Of a DNA stretch of 64,000 nt, positions 1 to 8,724 are shown one piece after another; positions within the stretch are counted from its first letter, which is position 1, and the number at the start of each line of letters is the position of its first letter. The stretch comes from Catalinimonas niigatensis (GTDB lineage: Bacteria; Bacteroidota; Bacteroidia; Cytophagales; Cyclobacteriaceae). The stretch lies in NCBI RefSeq assembly GCF_030506285.1, contig NZ_CP119422.1, positions 4,575,501 to 4,639,500 on the forward strand. Direction: 5' to 3'. The notes beneath the pieces were generated by a model that was given only the letters and a program-made list of their open reading frames with translations, ran no database searches and was not told where the DNA came from. The position numbers and the translations under genes are program-made.

Positions 1-1
1 G

Positions 2-1219
2 AAGAAGGATATCAGAAATAAAGAGCAGATTGATTTTTCCAAACCTTCAGTGATTATCAGCAATCATCACTCATTTCTGGATATTATTATCCTTCTGATG
101 CTTCACCCCAAAGTAGTGATGGTTACGAATGAGTGGGTATATCACTCACCCTTTTTTGGTAAAGCAGTACAATATGCTGATTTTATCCCTGCGGCAGAAG
201 GTATGGAAGATCAGTTAGAAAAAATCCGAAAACTGGTACAGCATGGCTATTCTATCATCATATTTCCGGAGGGAAGCCGCTCTGAAACCTCTGAACTCAG
301 ACGTTTTCATAAAGGAGCATTCTTTCTGGCTGAAAAACTTGCTTTAGACGTTCAGCCAGTCTTGTTGCATGGTACGCATTACATCATGCCCAAAAAGGAT
401 GCTTTTCATTTGAAAAGCGGAAGGCTAACTGTAAAATTTTTACCCAGAATTATGCATACGGATACAAGCTTTGGTATTACCTATTCCGAAAGGACCAAGA
501 GCATTAGTAAGCACTTTAAGGCCGCTTATCAGGAATTAAAGAATGAGCTGGAATCACCCGAATATTTTAAAGAAGTATTGATCAAGAACTATCTGTATAA
601 AGGGCCGGTGTTAGAGTGGTACCTGCGGGTGAAGCAGCGATTGGAAAATGGCTATCATATATTTCACGAGTTGTTGCCTATAAGTGGGCGCATTGTGGAT
701 TTGGGTTGCGGTTATGGTTTTATGAGCTATGCACTTGCTTTTAGTGGCGAAAATCGCCAAATATTGGGAGTGGATTATGATACGGAAAAAATAGAAGTGG
801 CAAAGAACTGCCCGGTCAAACCTGCCAATCTGGAGTTTGATGAAGGTGATGTAGCTACTTATGCTTATGGCAAATCAGATGCATTTATCATTAGCGATGT
901 GTTGCATTATTTACTCCCGGATAAACAACTTCAGGTGCTGAAAAATATGGTGATGCAACTGAATCCTGGTGGAAGAATGATTATCCGTGATGGTGACAGC
1001 AGCAAAGCAGATCGGCATAAAGGAACTCAACTAACAGAAGTATTTTCAACGGGGACAGGTTTTAATAAAACACAAAATAAACTTTATTTTATCTCAGCGG
1101 AGATGATCAGTAATTTTGCCTCAGAAAATAGTCTGGCTCTGGAAGTGATTGATAATACCAGACTTACCTCAAATACAATATTTATTCTGACCAAGAAAGA
1201 TAGCCATGGAAAAATATGA
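2..1219 (+). CDS. acyltransferase-methyltransferase fusion (5' end outside window)
   Basis: The open frame runs from base 2 with no start before the conserved core (the GTG at 50 is internal), so the gene begins upstream. The first ~200 visible residues are a PlsC-like lysophospholipid acyltransferase: the HX4D motif lies in NHHSFLD and the second conserved block is FPEGSRS. The last ~170 residues are a class I SAM methyltransferase with motif I VDLGCGYGF and the acidic strand end GVDYD. Acyltransferases next to or fused with methyltransferases are known from aryl polyene and flexirubin clusters, where they help place the polyene on a lipid anchor. The ACP synthase and adenylating ligase downstream fit that setting, but the ketosynthase genes are not in view. 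The 3' end overlaps the next gene by 14 bp. Family assignment is firm; the pathway is inferred. Confidence 0.85.
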   Translation, partial: KKDIRNKEQIDFSKPSVIISNHHSFLDIIILLMLHPKVVMVTNEWVYHSPFFGKAVQYADFIPAAEGMEDQLEKIRKLVQHGYSIIIFPEGSRSETSELRRFHKGAFFLAEKLALDVQPVLLHGTHYIMPKKDAFHLKSGRLTVKFLPRIMHTDTSFGITYSERTKSISKHFKAAYQELKNELESPEYFKEVLIKNYLYKGPVLEWYLRVKQRLENGYHIFHELLPISGRIVDLGCGYGFMSYALAFSGENRQILGVDYDTEKIEVAKNCPVKPANLEFDEGDVATYAYGKSDAFIISDVLHYLLPDKQLQVLKNMVMQLNPGGRMIIRDGDSSKADRHKGTQLTEVFSTGTGFNKTQNKLYFISAEMISNFASENSLALEVIDNTRLTSNTIFILTKKDSHGKI

Positions 1220-2714
1220 TATAGTCATAATTGGCAGTGGCCTGGGAGGGCTGGCTTGTGGCGTAATTTTGAGCCGTGAGGGGTATAAAATACTGGTGCT
1301 GGAAAAGAATAAACAAATAGGAGGTAACCTGCAGACTTTTGCTCGTGACAAATGTATTTTTGATACTGGCATCCACTACATTGGAGGATTAAGTGAAGGA
1401 CAAAACCTGTATCAGTATTTCAAGTACCTGGGTATCATGGATGATCTCAAACTCATGAAGCTGGACGAATATGGATTTGATGTAGTTACTTTTGAAGGAG
1501 ATGCCAATGAGTACAGACATGCGCAGGGCTACGAAAATTTTATTGAGGTATTGTCTGCTCAATTTCCCAATGAGCGGCAAGCGATCAAAGAATATTGTGA
1601 GATGATCAGGAAAGTTTGTGCTCGCTTTCCTATGTATAATTTGCTGCCCAGTAATGGTGACTGGAGCAATATTGCTTACCATGATGTAAGTGCCCGTGAT
1701 TTTATTGCAAGCTGTACTTCTAATCCCAAGCTACAGGCCGTTTTAGCGGGTACTAATCTATTGTATGCTGGAGAAGGGGATAAAACTTCTCTTTATACGC
1801 ATGCGCTGGTTGTGAACTCCTACATTGAGAGTTCCTGGAAATGCATTGATGGCGGTTCCCAGATTGCCCGTTTACTCACCAGGCTTATCAGGCAAAATGG
1901 AGGGGAAGTGCTTAAGCATGCAAAAGCCAGCAGGTTTATTTTTAAAGATGAAGTGATTGAGGCTGTGGAATTAGAAGATGGCCGACGTTTTGAAGGCAAA
2001 AGCTTCATTTCTAACATACATCCGGCGATTACGCTGGATATGGTAGAAGAAGGTAAAATCAGGAATGTATACAGGAAAAGAATTAATAATCTTGAAAATT
2101 CTATTTCTGTCTTCATTGTTTATCTGGTGATGAAGAAAAATACCATGGACTACTTTAATTGCAATTATTATCACTACATCAATCCTGATGTGTGGGGAGG
2201 TACTACCTATGGAAAGGACTGGCCGCATAACTATGCCATTTTTACCGGAGCATCATCAAAAGGCAATGCATATGTAGAGACACTAACATTAATGGCTTAT
2301 ATGAATTATGCAGAGGTGAGAGCGTGGGAAGGGACTTACAATACATCGTTGCACCAGGAAGAAAGAGGAGAAGCTTATGAAACATTTAAGCGGGAAAAAG
2401 CAGAACAGCTCATCACCCAGATGGAAAAGCGCTTTCCAGGCATACGCCAGAATATTGCCTCTTATTATACTTCTACTCCTTTAACCTATCGGGACTATAT
2501 TGGTACCAAAGACGGTTCGCTTTATGGCATTCTTAAAGATTATAAAGACCCTTTACGCTCCTTTCTTTCTGCCAGAACAAAAATACCTAATCTATTGCTT
2601 ACCGGTCAAAATCTGAATATGCATGGTGTTTTGGGTGTTACCATAGGAGCAGTAGTTACCTGCTCAGAGTTTCTGGGTAATGAGTATCTTATGAAAAAAG
2701 TGAGGCAGGCGTGA
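1206..2714 (+). CDS. phytoene desaturase/carotene isomerase-like FAD oxidoreductase
   Basis: A 502-residue flavoprotein of the CrtI/CrtISO group. The N-terminus carries the dinucleotide-binding signature IIGSGLGGLACG followed by the acidic LVLEKN strand end and GGNLQTF. The C-terminus has the closing FAD-contact segment LLLTGQNLNMHGVLG. Length is normal for the family. Such enzymes desaturate or isomerise polyenes, or saturate retinol-like double bonds, so a role in tailoring the polyene of the cluster is plausible. The ATG at 1206 lies inside the end of the previous gene and the stop overlaps a GTG in the next, indicating translational coupling. Substrate unknown. Confidence 0.85.
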   Translation: MEKYDIVIIGSGLGGLACGVILSREGYKILVLEKNKQIGGNLQTFARDKCIFDTGIHYIGGLSEGQNLYQYFKYLGIMDDLKLMKLDEYGFDVVTFEGDANEYRHAQGYENFIEVLSAQFPNERQAIKEYCEMIRKVCARFPMYNLLPSNGDWSNIAYHDVSARDFIASCTSNPKLQAVLAGTNLLYAGEGDKTSLYTHALVVNSYIESSWKCIDGGSQIARLLTRLIRQNGGEVLKHAKASRFIFKDEVIEAVELEDGRRFEGKSFISNIHPAITLDMVEEGKIRNVYRKRINNLENSISVFIVYLVMKKNTMDYFNCNYYHYINPDVWGGTTYGKDWPHNYAIFTGASSKGNAYVETLTLMAYMNYAEVRAWEGTYNTSLHQEERGEAYETFKREKAEQLITQMEKRFPGIRQNIASYYTSTPLTYRDYIGTKDGSLYGILKDYKDPLRSFLSARTKIPNLLLTGQNLNMHGVLGVTIGAVVTCSEFLGNEYLMKKVRQA

Positions 2715-2773
2715 GCAGGCTTAGAACAAATACATACTTTCTAAAGTTATTTGCTCTATTAACTTCCAAGTTT

Positions 2774-3469
2774 ATGCTTAGATTTTTTAAACTGAATTTT
2801 CTGCTGCTTTATATTTTTTTGATATGTACTTCCTGTTTAAAGCAGGCAGCCTTAAAATCCTTTAAGGATAACAAACCAAATGCTCCATATGATGCCATCA
2901 TAGTGCCTGGATTTCCATTTGAAGATAGTGTATGGCATGATGTGATGAAGATCAGAGTATACTGGTCCCATTATCTTTATGAAAAAGGCTATGCTAAAAA
3001 TATAATATATTCAGGAAGCGCTGTGTATTCGCCATATGTAGAGAGTGAAATCATGAAAGCTTATGGGGTGGCTTTGGGCATACCAGTTAAAAATATTTAT
3101 ACTGAAAGTATGGCAAAACATAGCACAGAAAACTTGTACTATTCTTATCAGTTAGCAAAAAACCATGGATTTAAAAAAATAGCGCTGGCTACCGATCCTT
3201 ATCAAAATATGATGTTAAAAGGTTTTGCCAGAAAAAATGAGCTGGATGTAGACTTCATTCCTATCGTATTTGATACATTAAAACATATTGATAAGATAAA
3301 TCCACCTATTGATCCTAAGATTGCCTATGTGGAAAATTTTGTGGCTTTACCGGAAAAAGTAGGATTCTTTGAAAGGCTAAAAGGTACTTTAGGATATAAA
3401 ATTGACCCTACGCTATATAATCCGGTAGAAGATGCTGCCAACACTTTAAGACAAGGTACAGGGAAGTAA
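2774..3469 (+). CDS. YdcF/SanA-like (DUF218) lipoprotein
   Basis: A DUF218 protein: YDAIIVPG opens the core, then IIYSGSAV, a glutamate-rich ESEIMKAYG helix, GIPVKNIYTE and HSTENLYYS, the usual order of family motifs. The frame is open from a GTG at 2711 overlapping the previous stop, but the ATG at 2774 gives a classic exported N-terminus (MLRFFKLNFLLLYIF then CTSC), so I prefer 2774 with Cys as the probable lipidation site. Members act in envelope or polysaccharide metabolism without a settled reaction. It is the last gene of this run and ends at a convergent hairpin. The start choice is moderate; the family is fairly sure. Confidence 0.75.
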   Translation: MLRFFKLNFLLLYIFLICTSCLKQAALKSFKDNKPNAPYDAIIVPGFPFEDSVWHDVMKIRVYWSHYLYEKGYAKNIIYSGSAVYSPYVESEIMKAYGVALGIPVKNIYTESMAKHSTENLYYSYQLAKNHGFKKIALATDPYQNMMLKGFARKNELDVDFIPIVFDTLKHIDKINPPIDPKIAYVENFVALPEKVGFFERLKGTLGYKIDPTLYNPVEDAANTLRQGTGK

Positions 3470-3543
3470 CACATTGTGTGCAAGCTATCCCTGTGACTCC
3501 AAATAGTAGAGCACATTTAGCAAATGCATAACGTGTTCTTCAT

Positions 3544-3577
3544 AAAAAAAATGAGTTGAACCATAGCTCAACTCATT
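3544..3577 (-). terminator. rho-independent terminator of the minus-strand barrel gene
   Basis: A perfect 10-bp inverted repeat (AATGAGTTGA at 3550-3559 and TCAACTCATT at 3568-3577, 8-nt loop) is followed on the minus strand by a run of T (A at 3544-3550 on +). It sits just after the stop of the minus gene ending at 3604 and may also stop transcripts from the + side. Confidence 0.8.
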
Positions 3578-3603
3578 CATGTATATCTGATATATCAATT
3601 TGG

Positions 3604-4179
3604 TTATCTTCTACCTCCGAATAGGTAAGCACCAAGTCTGATACCCAAATAGCTGTTTTTTATCTCACCTGATACAGTCTGTCCGGTATTTGTATCAATA
3701 GCCATAGTTTCAGTAGATGAAATAATATTATAATCAAGGTTGATGTTGAAATGACCGATATCAACACCTAGTCTGGGGTAGAAACCGAACTCTGACCCAC
3801 CAGCAATTTCACCATTAGTGTCATTAACAGAAACTGCAGCTAAAGAGAAGATACCAAAACCAGCACCAACATAAGGACGGACTTTGGAAGAAGTAAGGTA
3901 ATACTGGCCATTTAATGTATAAGAGGCATTAGCAGAAGCACTGGCTTCTGAACCATCAGGGCTAACTTTTGCCATTATAGCTGATTCTATTCTTAATCCT
4001 ACCGCGATGTCATCATTAATTCTGTAAGCAGGTTCAAAATCAAACAGAACTCCACCACCACCATTACCGGGTTTGGCAAAGCCTAATCCTAAACCTAACT
4101 TAAAGGGTTTGTAGTCTTGGGCTGAAGCGAAACTTACTACTAACATCATACTCAGTGCACTCAGTAATAACTTTTTCAT
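3604..4179 (-). CDS. outer-membrane beta-barrel protein
   Basis: 191 residues with a cleavable signal peptide (MKKLLLSALSMMLVVSFASAQ) and alternating beta strands ending in aromatic or hydrophobic residues, such as YVGAGFGIFSL, FGFYPRLGVDIG and NLDYNII, closing with SYLGIRLGAYLFGG. This is the pattern of small porin-like, OmpX or PorT-like barrels of Bacteroidota. It is alone on its strand, with a terminator 3' and a TATACTTG box 5' at 4211-4218. No specific function can be read; an envelope stability or assembly role is possible. Confidence 0.75.
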   Translation of the reverse strand: MKKLLLSALSMMLVVSFASAQDYKPFKLGLGLGFAKPGNGGGGVLFDFEPAYRINDDIAVGLRIESAIMAKVSPDGSEASASANASYTLNGQYYLTSSKVRPYVGAGFGIFSLAAVSVNDTNGEIAGGSEFGFYPRLGVDIGHFNINLDYNIISSTETMAIDTNTGQTVSGEIKNSYLGIRLGAYLFGGRR

Positions 4180-4496
4180 TTGTATTAGTTTAATTTGTTA
4201 ATTGATGATGCAAGTATAAAATTTTAATAAGTTTTTATAATGCAAATAAAAATTAAAATATTACAATGTTATTATAAGGCTTACTGAGCATTTTTCCGTA
4301 AGTATGGAATTAGGAAAGTAAAGATTGAGGCTAATAACAAACCAGCTGAATAACCTCATTAAAAAAGGGATTATTTTGAAGTCAAGCTTGTTTCAGCAGA
4401 GCATAGAATAGATAGGAAGAGCAGTGCTTGATTAATTTGCCTAAACTCAGAACTTTTGATTTGCTTTTTCTATTTTTACCTGCTTTTAAAGGTTGT
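4180..4496. other. divergent intergenic region with candidate promoter
   Basis: An AT-rich gap between the minus barrel gene and the + C45-type gene. On the minus strand, TATACTTG (4211-4218) differs in one base from the Bacteroidota -7 box TAnnTTTG and lies 32 bp before the barrel ATG. No coding sequence or RNA was recognised in the rest. Confidence 0.4.
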
Positions 4497-6176
4497 ATGA
4501 GGGCATTAAAATACATTTTAGGAATAGGGGTAGCTTTGATCATAGTCTTGGCTGCTATCTTTTATCTGGAAGTACATATCACAGAACCGGATATTAGTGC
4601 TGAGGCCGAATTGAACGAACAAGAAGTTACTCAGATAAACCCTAATCATTATCAGATAGGCGCTAACCAGCTTCTCAAAAATGATAAAGGAATTTGGGAA
4701 ATGTATCTGGAAGGAGGGGCCTATGAGAGAGGAGAAGCTTTTGGTGCATTGGGCTATAAGCTGATGAAAGAGAAGGAAACCGCATTTATTGGTGAGATTA
4801 AAAATCGTATTCCTTCTGAGTCTTATTTGAACTTTCTGAAAGTACTGGTTGGCTGGGTCAATCGTGATCTTGATGAATATGTACCGGAAGAACAGCTGCT
4901 GGAAATTTATGGCTCTTCTCAAAGTATGGCTGATAGCTTTGACTTTGTAGGGCCAAAGTTTCATCGTTCACTCAGCTACCATGCAGCCCATGATATTGGG
5001 CATGCTTTGCAAAACATGAATCTGGTAGGTTGTACTTCCTTCGCCAGTTGGGGCAATAAATCAGAAGGTAATAAGCTGCTTATTGGTCGTAACTTTGACT
5101 TTTACTTCGGAGAAAATTTTGCTCAGGATAAAATTATAGCATTCTATCGTCCGGACAACGGCTACCAGTTTATGTCAGTGACCTGGGCAGGTTTTAGCGG
5201 AGTCGTATCGGGTATGAATGAAAAGGGACTGACAGTCACCCTTAATTCTGCCAAATCGGATATTCCCACCAAAGGAAAAACACCCGTTTCTTTAATTGCC
5301 CGGCAAATTTTGCAGTATGCTTCTACCATTCAGGAAGCCTATGACATAGCAGACTCTTTTGATTCATTTGTCGCCGAGACTTTCCTGATTGGTTCTAAAG
5401 CAGATGGTAAAGTTGGGTTGATAGAAAAGTCAACTGGCAAAACAGATCTGTACCTTTCGGAAGGTGAGGAAATGGTCGTTACCAATCACTTTCAGGGAAA
5501 AGCACTTTTAGATGATCCGCTTAATCAGGAATATGTGCGGGAAGAAGTGTCTACTTATCGTTACCAAAGAGTAGAGCAATTGATTGACTCGCTGGCACCG
5601 CTAAACCCGAATAAAATCGCTACTATTTTGCGCGATAAGAAAGGGCTAGATGATAAAGATATTGGTCTGGGCAATGAAAAAGCGATCAACCAACTCATTG
5701 CGCACCATTCTGTGATATTCTCTCCTGATGATATGGTCGCCTGGGTTTCCTGTGCCCCCTATCAGTTGGGAGATTATCTGGCGTATGATCTGAAAGAAAT
5801 ATTTGCAGAAAAACAACCTTTAGTACAAAGTTCCGGATATGCTGACACTTTATCACTTCCAGCAGATCCTTTTTTAGCAACACCTGCTTATCAGAAGTTT
5901 GCCTTTTTTGCTAAAACCAGAGACCGAATTCAACACTATTTGTTTGCAGGCAAAGGTGAACCTTTGACAAATGAAGAAGTATCAGCCTTTGAAAAAAGTA
6001 ATGAAAACAGCTTTCTCACCTATTACTATTTAGGCGATTATTTCAAAAGCCGGGAAGAATGGCAAAAAGCAAAACACTATTACGAAATAGGTTTGACAAA
6101 AGAGATCGCCCGGAAAAGTGAGCGAAAACATATGGAGGAAGGACTCAGTGTCTGTACTGAACATCTGAATCCATGA
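4497..6176 (+). CDS. C45-type Ntn hydrolase/acyltransferase with C-terminal TPR-like tail
   Basis: A 559-residue membrane-anchored or exported protein. The ATG at 4497 is preferred over an in-frame TTG at 4428 because it starts a typical anchor (MRALKYILGIGVALIIVLAA). The catalytic signature is the candidate N-terminal nucleophile Cys179 in NLVGCTSFA, then LLIGRNFDFYFG and VSGMNEKGLTV, as in the peptidase C45 / penicillin acyltransferase / NAAA superfamily. These enzymes normally self-cleave before the Cys. The last ~80 residues (NSFLTYYYLGDYFKSREEW on) look like a TPR pair. The stop overlaps the acpS start (ATGA). C45-like genes recur in resorcinol and aryl polyene type clusters; the acyl substrate is unknown. 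The autocleavage is inferred. Confidence 0.8.
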   Translation: MRALKYILGIGVALIIVLAAIFYLEVHITEPDISAEAELNEQEVTQINPNHYQIGANQLLKNDKGIWEMYLEGGAYERGEAFGALGYKLMKEKETAFIGEIKNRIPSESYLNFLKVLVGWVNRDLDEYVPEEQLLEIYGSSQSMADSFDFVGPKFHRSLSYHAAHDIGHALQNMNLVGCTSFASWGNKSEGNKLLIGRNFDFYFGENFAQDKIIAFYRPDNGYQFMSVTWAGFSGVVSGMNEKGLTVTLNSAKSDIPTKGKTPVSLIARQILQYASTIQEAYDIADSFDSFVAETFLIGSKADGKVGLIEKSTGKTDLYLSEGEEMVVTNHFQGKALLDDPLNQEYVREEVSTYRYQRVEQLIDSLAPLNPNKIATILRDKKGLDDKDIGLGNEKAINQLIAHHSVIFSPDDMVAWVSCAPYQLGDYLAYDLKEIFAEKQPLVQSSGYADTLSLPADPFLATPAYQKFAFFAKTRDRIQHYLFAGKGEPLTNEEVSAFEKSNENSFLTYYYLGDYFKSREEWQKAKHYYEIGLTKEIARKSERKHMEEGLSVCTEHLNP

Positions 6177-6553
6177 TCATTGGCACGGGTATCGATATTG
6201 TGGAAGTAGCTCGTATACGCAAGTCTATGGAGAAAAATGATGGTTTTGCAAAATTGGTGTTTGATCCTGAGGAGCTTGCTTATTGTAAGAAGCAAGCAGC
6301 CAGTTTTCAGAGTTTTGCTGGTAGGTTTGCTGCCAAAGAAGCCTTCTTCAAAGCTTTGGGTAGTGGTTGGAGTGGCGATCTTGCTTTCCACGAAGTCTGT
6401 ATATTCAATGATGCCTTAGGCAAACCCTACATTCAACTTAAAGGAGCTACGCAGCAAGCCTTAAAAGATAAGGAGAACTGTAGTTTTCATCTGTCTATTT
6501 CTCATACCGAACATTACGCTACTGCATTTGTAATTCTTGAAACTGCTTCCTGA
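6173..6553 (+). CDS. acpS: holo-[acyl-carrier-protein] synthase
   Basis: A 126-residue AcpS-type phosphopantetheinyl transferase, normal length. It has GTGIDIVEVARI with Mg-binding Asp8 and RFAAKEAFFKALG with Glu56, then the C-terminal LSISHTEHYATAFVI strand. It transfers 4'-phosphopantetheine from CoA to an acyl carrier protein. Start and stop overlap both neighbours (ATGA at 6173, TGATG at 6551), so it is translated with the C45-type and ligase genes. It may serve the cluster's own ACP rather than, or as well as, fatty-acid ACP; a second acpS elsewhere would support that. Confidence 0.93.
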   Translation: MIIGTGIDIVEVARIRKSMEKNDGFAKLVFDPEELAYCKKQAASFQSFAGRFAAKEAFFKALGSGWSGDLAFHEVCIFNDALGKPYIQLKGATQQALKDKENCSFHLSISHTEHYATAFVILETAS

Positions 6554-7845
6554 TGATCACAATCCCAGAGATAGAAAAAGCTTCAAAAGATGAAATAGCA
6601 TCCTTTCAGCTAAGGGCATTACAGGAGATGCTGCATTATTTGCTGGCCAATTCCACTTTTTATCAGGACCATTTTGTACGACACCAAATCTCAATAGATG
6701 AAATCCAGAGCCTCTCCGATCTAACAAAAATCCCACCGATAGGCAAGAAAGAATTACAGCAGCACAACCAGCAGTTCTACTGCGTTCCTAAGAGTAAGAT
6801 CATAGATTACAGTAATACTTCTGGTACAGAAGGGGAGGCAGTCACCGTTCCTTTGAGTGAAAAAGATATGGAAAGGCTGGCTTATAATGAGGCGATTTCT
6901 TTGGCTTGTGCCGGTGGAAACGAAAACGAAATCTACCAATTGACGACTACCGTAGACAGGCGCTTTATGGCGGGACTGGCTTATGTATTGGGTGCCCGCA
7001 AGCTTGGGGCAGGCATGATAAGAGTGGGGCCAGGCATACCGGAATTGCACTGGAAAACGATTCAGGAGGTAGAACCCACTGCATTGATTGTTGTGCCATC
7101 TTTCTTACTCAAGCTTATAGAATTTGCTGAAACTCACAATATTGATTTCAGGCATTCTTCCATCAAAAAGGCGGTTTGTATTGGGGAGCCAATTCGTCGT
7201 GATGATTTCAGTTTGAATGCTCTGGGAGAAAGAATTAGGGCTAAGTGGGATATTGATTTGTATTCTACTTATGCCTCTACCGAAATGGGGACCGCTTTTA
7301 CCGAGTGTGAAGCCGGACAGGGAGGGCATTTTCATCCCGAACTCATTATTACTGAATTGTTAGATGAAAATGAGCAGCCCGTACAGCAGGGAGCAGCCGG
7401 TGAGCTTACCATTACTACTTTGGGAGTAGAAGCCATGCCTTTGCTGAGGTTTAAGACCGGCGATATCTGTCGTAAGCTAGAAGAGCCTTGTATCTGTGGA
7501 AGAAATACCTATCGTTTAGGGCCTGTCATCGGCCGTAAAAATCAGATGATCAAGTACAAAGGCACCACACTCTACCCAGCCTCATTATCTGAAGTAATGA
7601 ACAGCTCTTCTGATATCATGGATTATGTCATAGAAGTCTCATCCAATGAGTTTGACAACGATGAGATTCTCATACGCTACGCAGCCAAAGAAAGTTTGAA
7701 CGTAAAAGAACTCATTGATCATTTTAAGTCCAGTATAAGAGTGACTCCTCAGTTAATTCCTGTAAAGCAGGAGGAATTACAAAAGCTGGCCTTTCCAAAA
7801 ATGAGTAGAAAGCCTGTAAAGTTTATAGATAGGAGAATTTTCTGA
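6553..7845 (+). CDS. PaaK-like phenylacetate/aryl-CoA ligase family enzyme
   Basis: 430 residues, the usual length of short PaaK-type adenylating enzymes. The phosphate-binding loop is SNTSGTEGEAVTVPLS, followed by the STYASTEMGTAF segment (A5 equivalent) and LRFKTGDIC (A7-like). The tail carries IGRKNQMIKYKGTTLYP, the hinge that precedes the mobile C-terminal domain. Such enzymes activate aryl or acyl acids as AMP esters and load them on CoA or a carrier. In this cluster the likely role is activation of an aromatic starter such as a hydroxycinnamate (inference). Start overlaps the acpS stop. Confidence 0.85.
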   Translation: MITIPEIEKASKDEIASFQLRALQEMLHYLLANSTFYQDHFVRHQISIDEIQSLSDLTKIPPIGKKELQQHNQQFYCVPKSKIIDYSNTSGTEGEAVTVPLSEKDMERLAYNEAISLACAGGNENEIYQLTTTVDRRFMAGLAYVLGARKLGAGMIRVGPGIPELHWKTIQEVEPTALIVVPSFLLKLIEFAETHNIDFRHSSIKKAVCIGEPIRRDDFSLNALGERIRAKWDIDLYSTYASTEMGTAFTECEAGQGGHFHPELIITELLDENEQPVQQGAAGELTITTLGVEAMPLLRFKTGDICRKLEEPCICGRNTYRLGPVIGRKNQMIKYKGTTLYPASLSEVMNSSSDIMDYVIEVSSNEFDNDEILIRYAAKESLNVKELIDHFKSSIRVTPQLIPVKQEELQKLAFPKMSRKPVKFIDRRIF

Positions 7846-7911
7846 TTAATGTTCTTTTTTGAAGTTAATGGAGTTTTAATTGAATATTATGATTACAAAA
7901 TATATAATGAC

Positions 7912-7943
7912 TTGATATTGTATCTATATTTAGTATAATTTTG
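7912..7943 (+). promoter_or_regulatory. Bacteroidota-type promoter
   Basis: A perfect -7 box TAATTTTG (7936-7943, consensus TAnnTTTG) with a TTG at 7912-7914, 21 bp upstream, as the likely -33 element. It lies 24 bp before the ATG at 7968, giving a short leader for the secreted-protein gene. Confidence 0.6.
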
Positions 7944-7967
7944 TATACAACCAAACCTCATAAAGCT

Positions 7968-8591
7968 ATGAAAAAAAGATTCTTGCTCATTGCTCTGCTG
8001 GCGACTTTCTCTTTAGCCATGAAAGAGCCAGATCCCAAAGTATTTTCAACACCTACCCTCGTGTGGTGTGGACTGGATTTCTCACAAGTAAAATGTATTG
8101 GTCCTGCCGGATTCTCTGAACCGGACGAAATCAAAAACAGGTATTTTGATGCATGGAATAATCTTGTCTTAGCAGAAAGTGATAAGTATAATGTGCAGGA
8201 ATTTTATATGAAGGGAAAGCAGGAAAATGACTTAAGTGTAGTTACTGAGAGAAACGAAATCCCTGAAGTAGAAGGCTTAGTGATCAATGATGATTATGCT
8301 CTTGAAGAAGGAAAGGTTGAGCAAATGATCAGTGAGTATGATCTGGAAGACCATGATGAAGGACTTGGATTGGTTTATATTGTAGAAGCCCTGAACAAGA
8401 ATGAAAAAAAAGCTGCTATTTATGTTGTGTTTTTTGACATTGCGAGTAAAGATATACTCTGGCAACAAAAATATAATGAAAGCGCAGGTGGCTTTGGATT
8501 TAGAAATTACTGGGCAGGGGCCATCCATAAAACTATGGAAGCCAGCGAAAAAGACTATAAAAAAGCTTTAAAAAAGATGTCCAAAGGATAA
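7968..8591 (+). CDS. secreted protein of unknown function
   Basis: 207 residues from the ATG at 7968; an upstream in-frame TTG at 7941 falls inside the promoter box and is rejected. The N-terminus MKKRFLLIALLATFSLA is a signal peptide without a lipobox cysteine. The mature part is acidic with a hydrophobic core (GLGLVYIVEALN, KAAIYVVFFDIASKDILW), suggesting a small mixed alpha/beta periplasmic domain. I do not recognise the family. It has its own promoter and a terminator downstream, so it is monocistronic. Confidence 0.7.
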   Translation: MKKRFLLIALLATFSLAMKEPDPKVFSTPTLVWCGLDFSQVKCIGPAGFSEPDEIKNRYFDAWNNLVLAESDKYNVQEFYMKGKQENDLSVVTERNEIPEVEGLVINDDYALEEGKVEQMISEYDLEDHDEGLGLVYIVEALNKNEKKAAIYVVFFDIASKDILWQQKYNESAGGFGFRNYWAGAIHKTMEASEKDYKKALKKMSKG

Positions 8592-8643
8592 TCTTCCTTG
8601 ATCAGAGAAGTCTACCCATTCTAAGATACTTTTTGCTTAGAAG

Positions 8644-8676
8644 GCCCTTGTTTGTTACTGCAAGGGCTTTTTCTTT
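8644..8676 (+). terminator. rho-independent terminator
   Basis: GCCCTTG (8644-8650) pairs with CAAGGGC (8661-8667) across a 10-nt loop and is followed by TTTTTCTTT. It ends the secreted-protein gene. Confidence 0.8.
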
Positions 8677-8724
8677 ACTTAAATACCTTCTTTACCTCAG
8701 ATGAGTTTTGGATGAATTTGAACC

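Noticed and set aside
8277-8528. Minus-strand 83-codon open frame in the secreted-protein gene
   Set aside because: Antisense to a gene with clear promoter, signal peptide and terminator.
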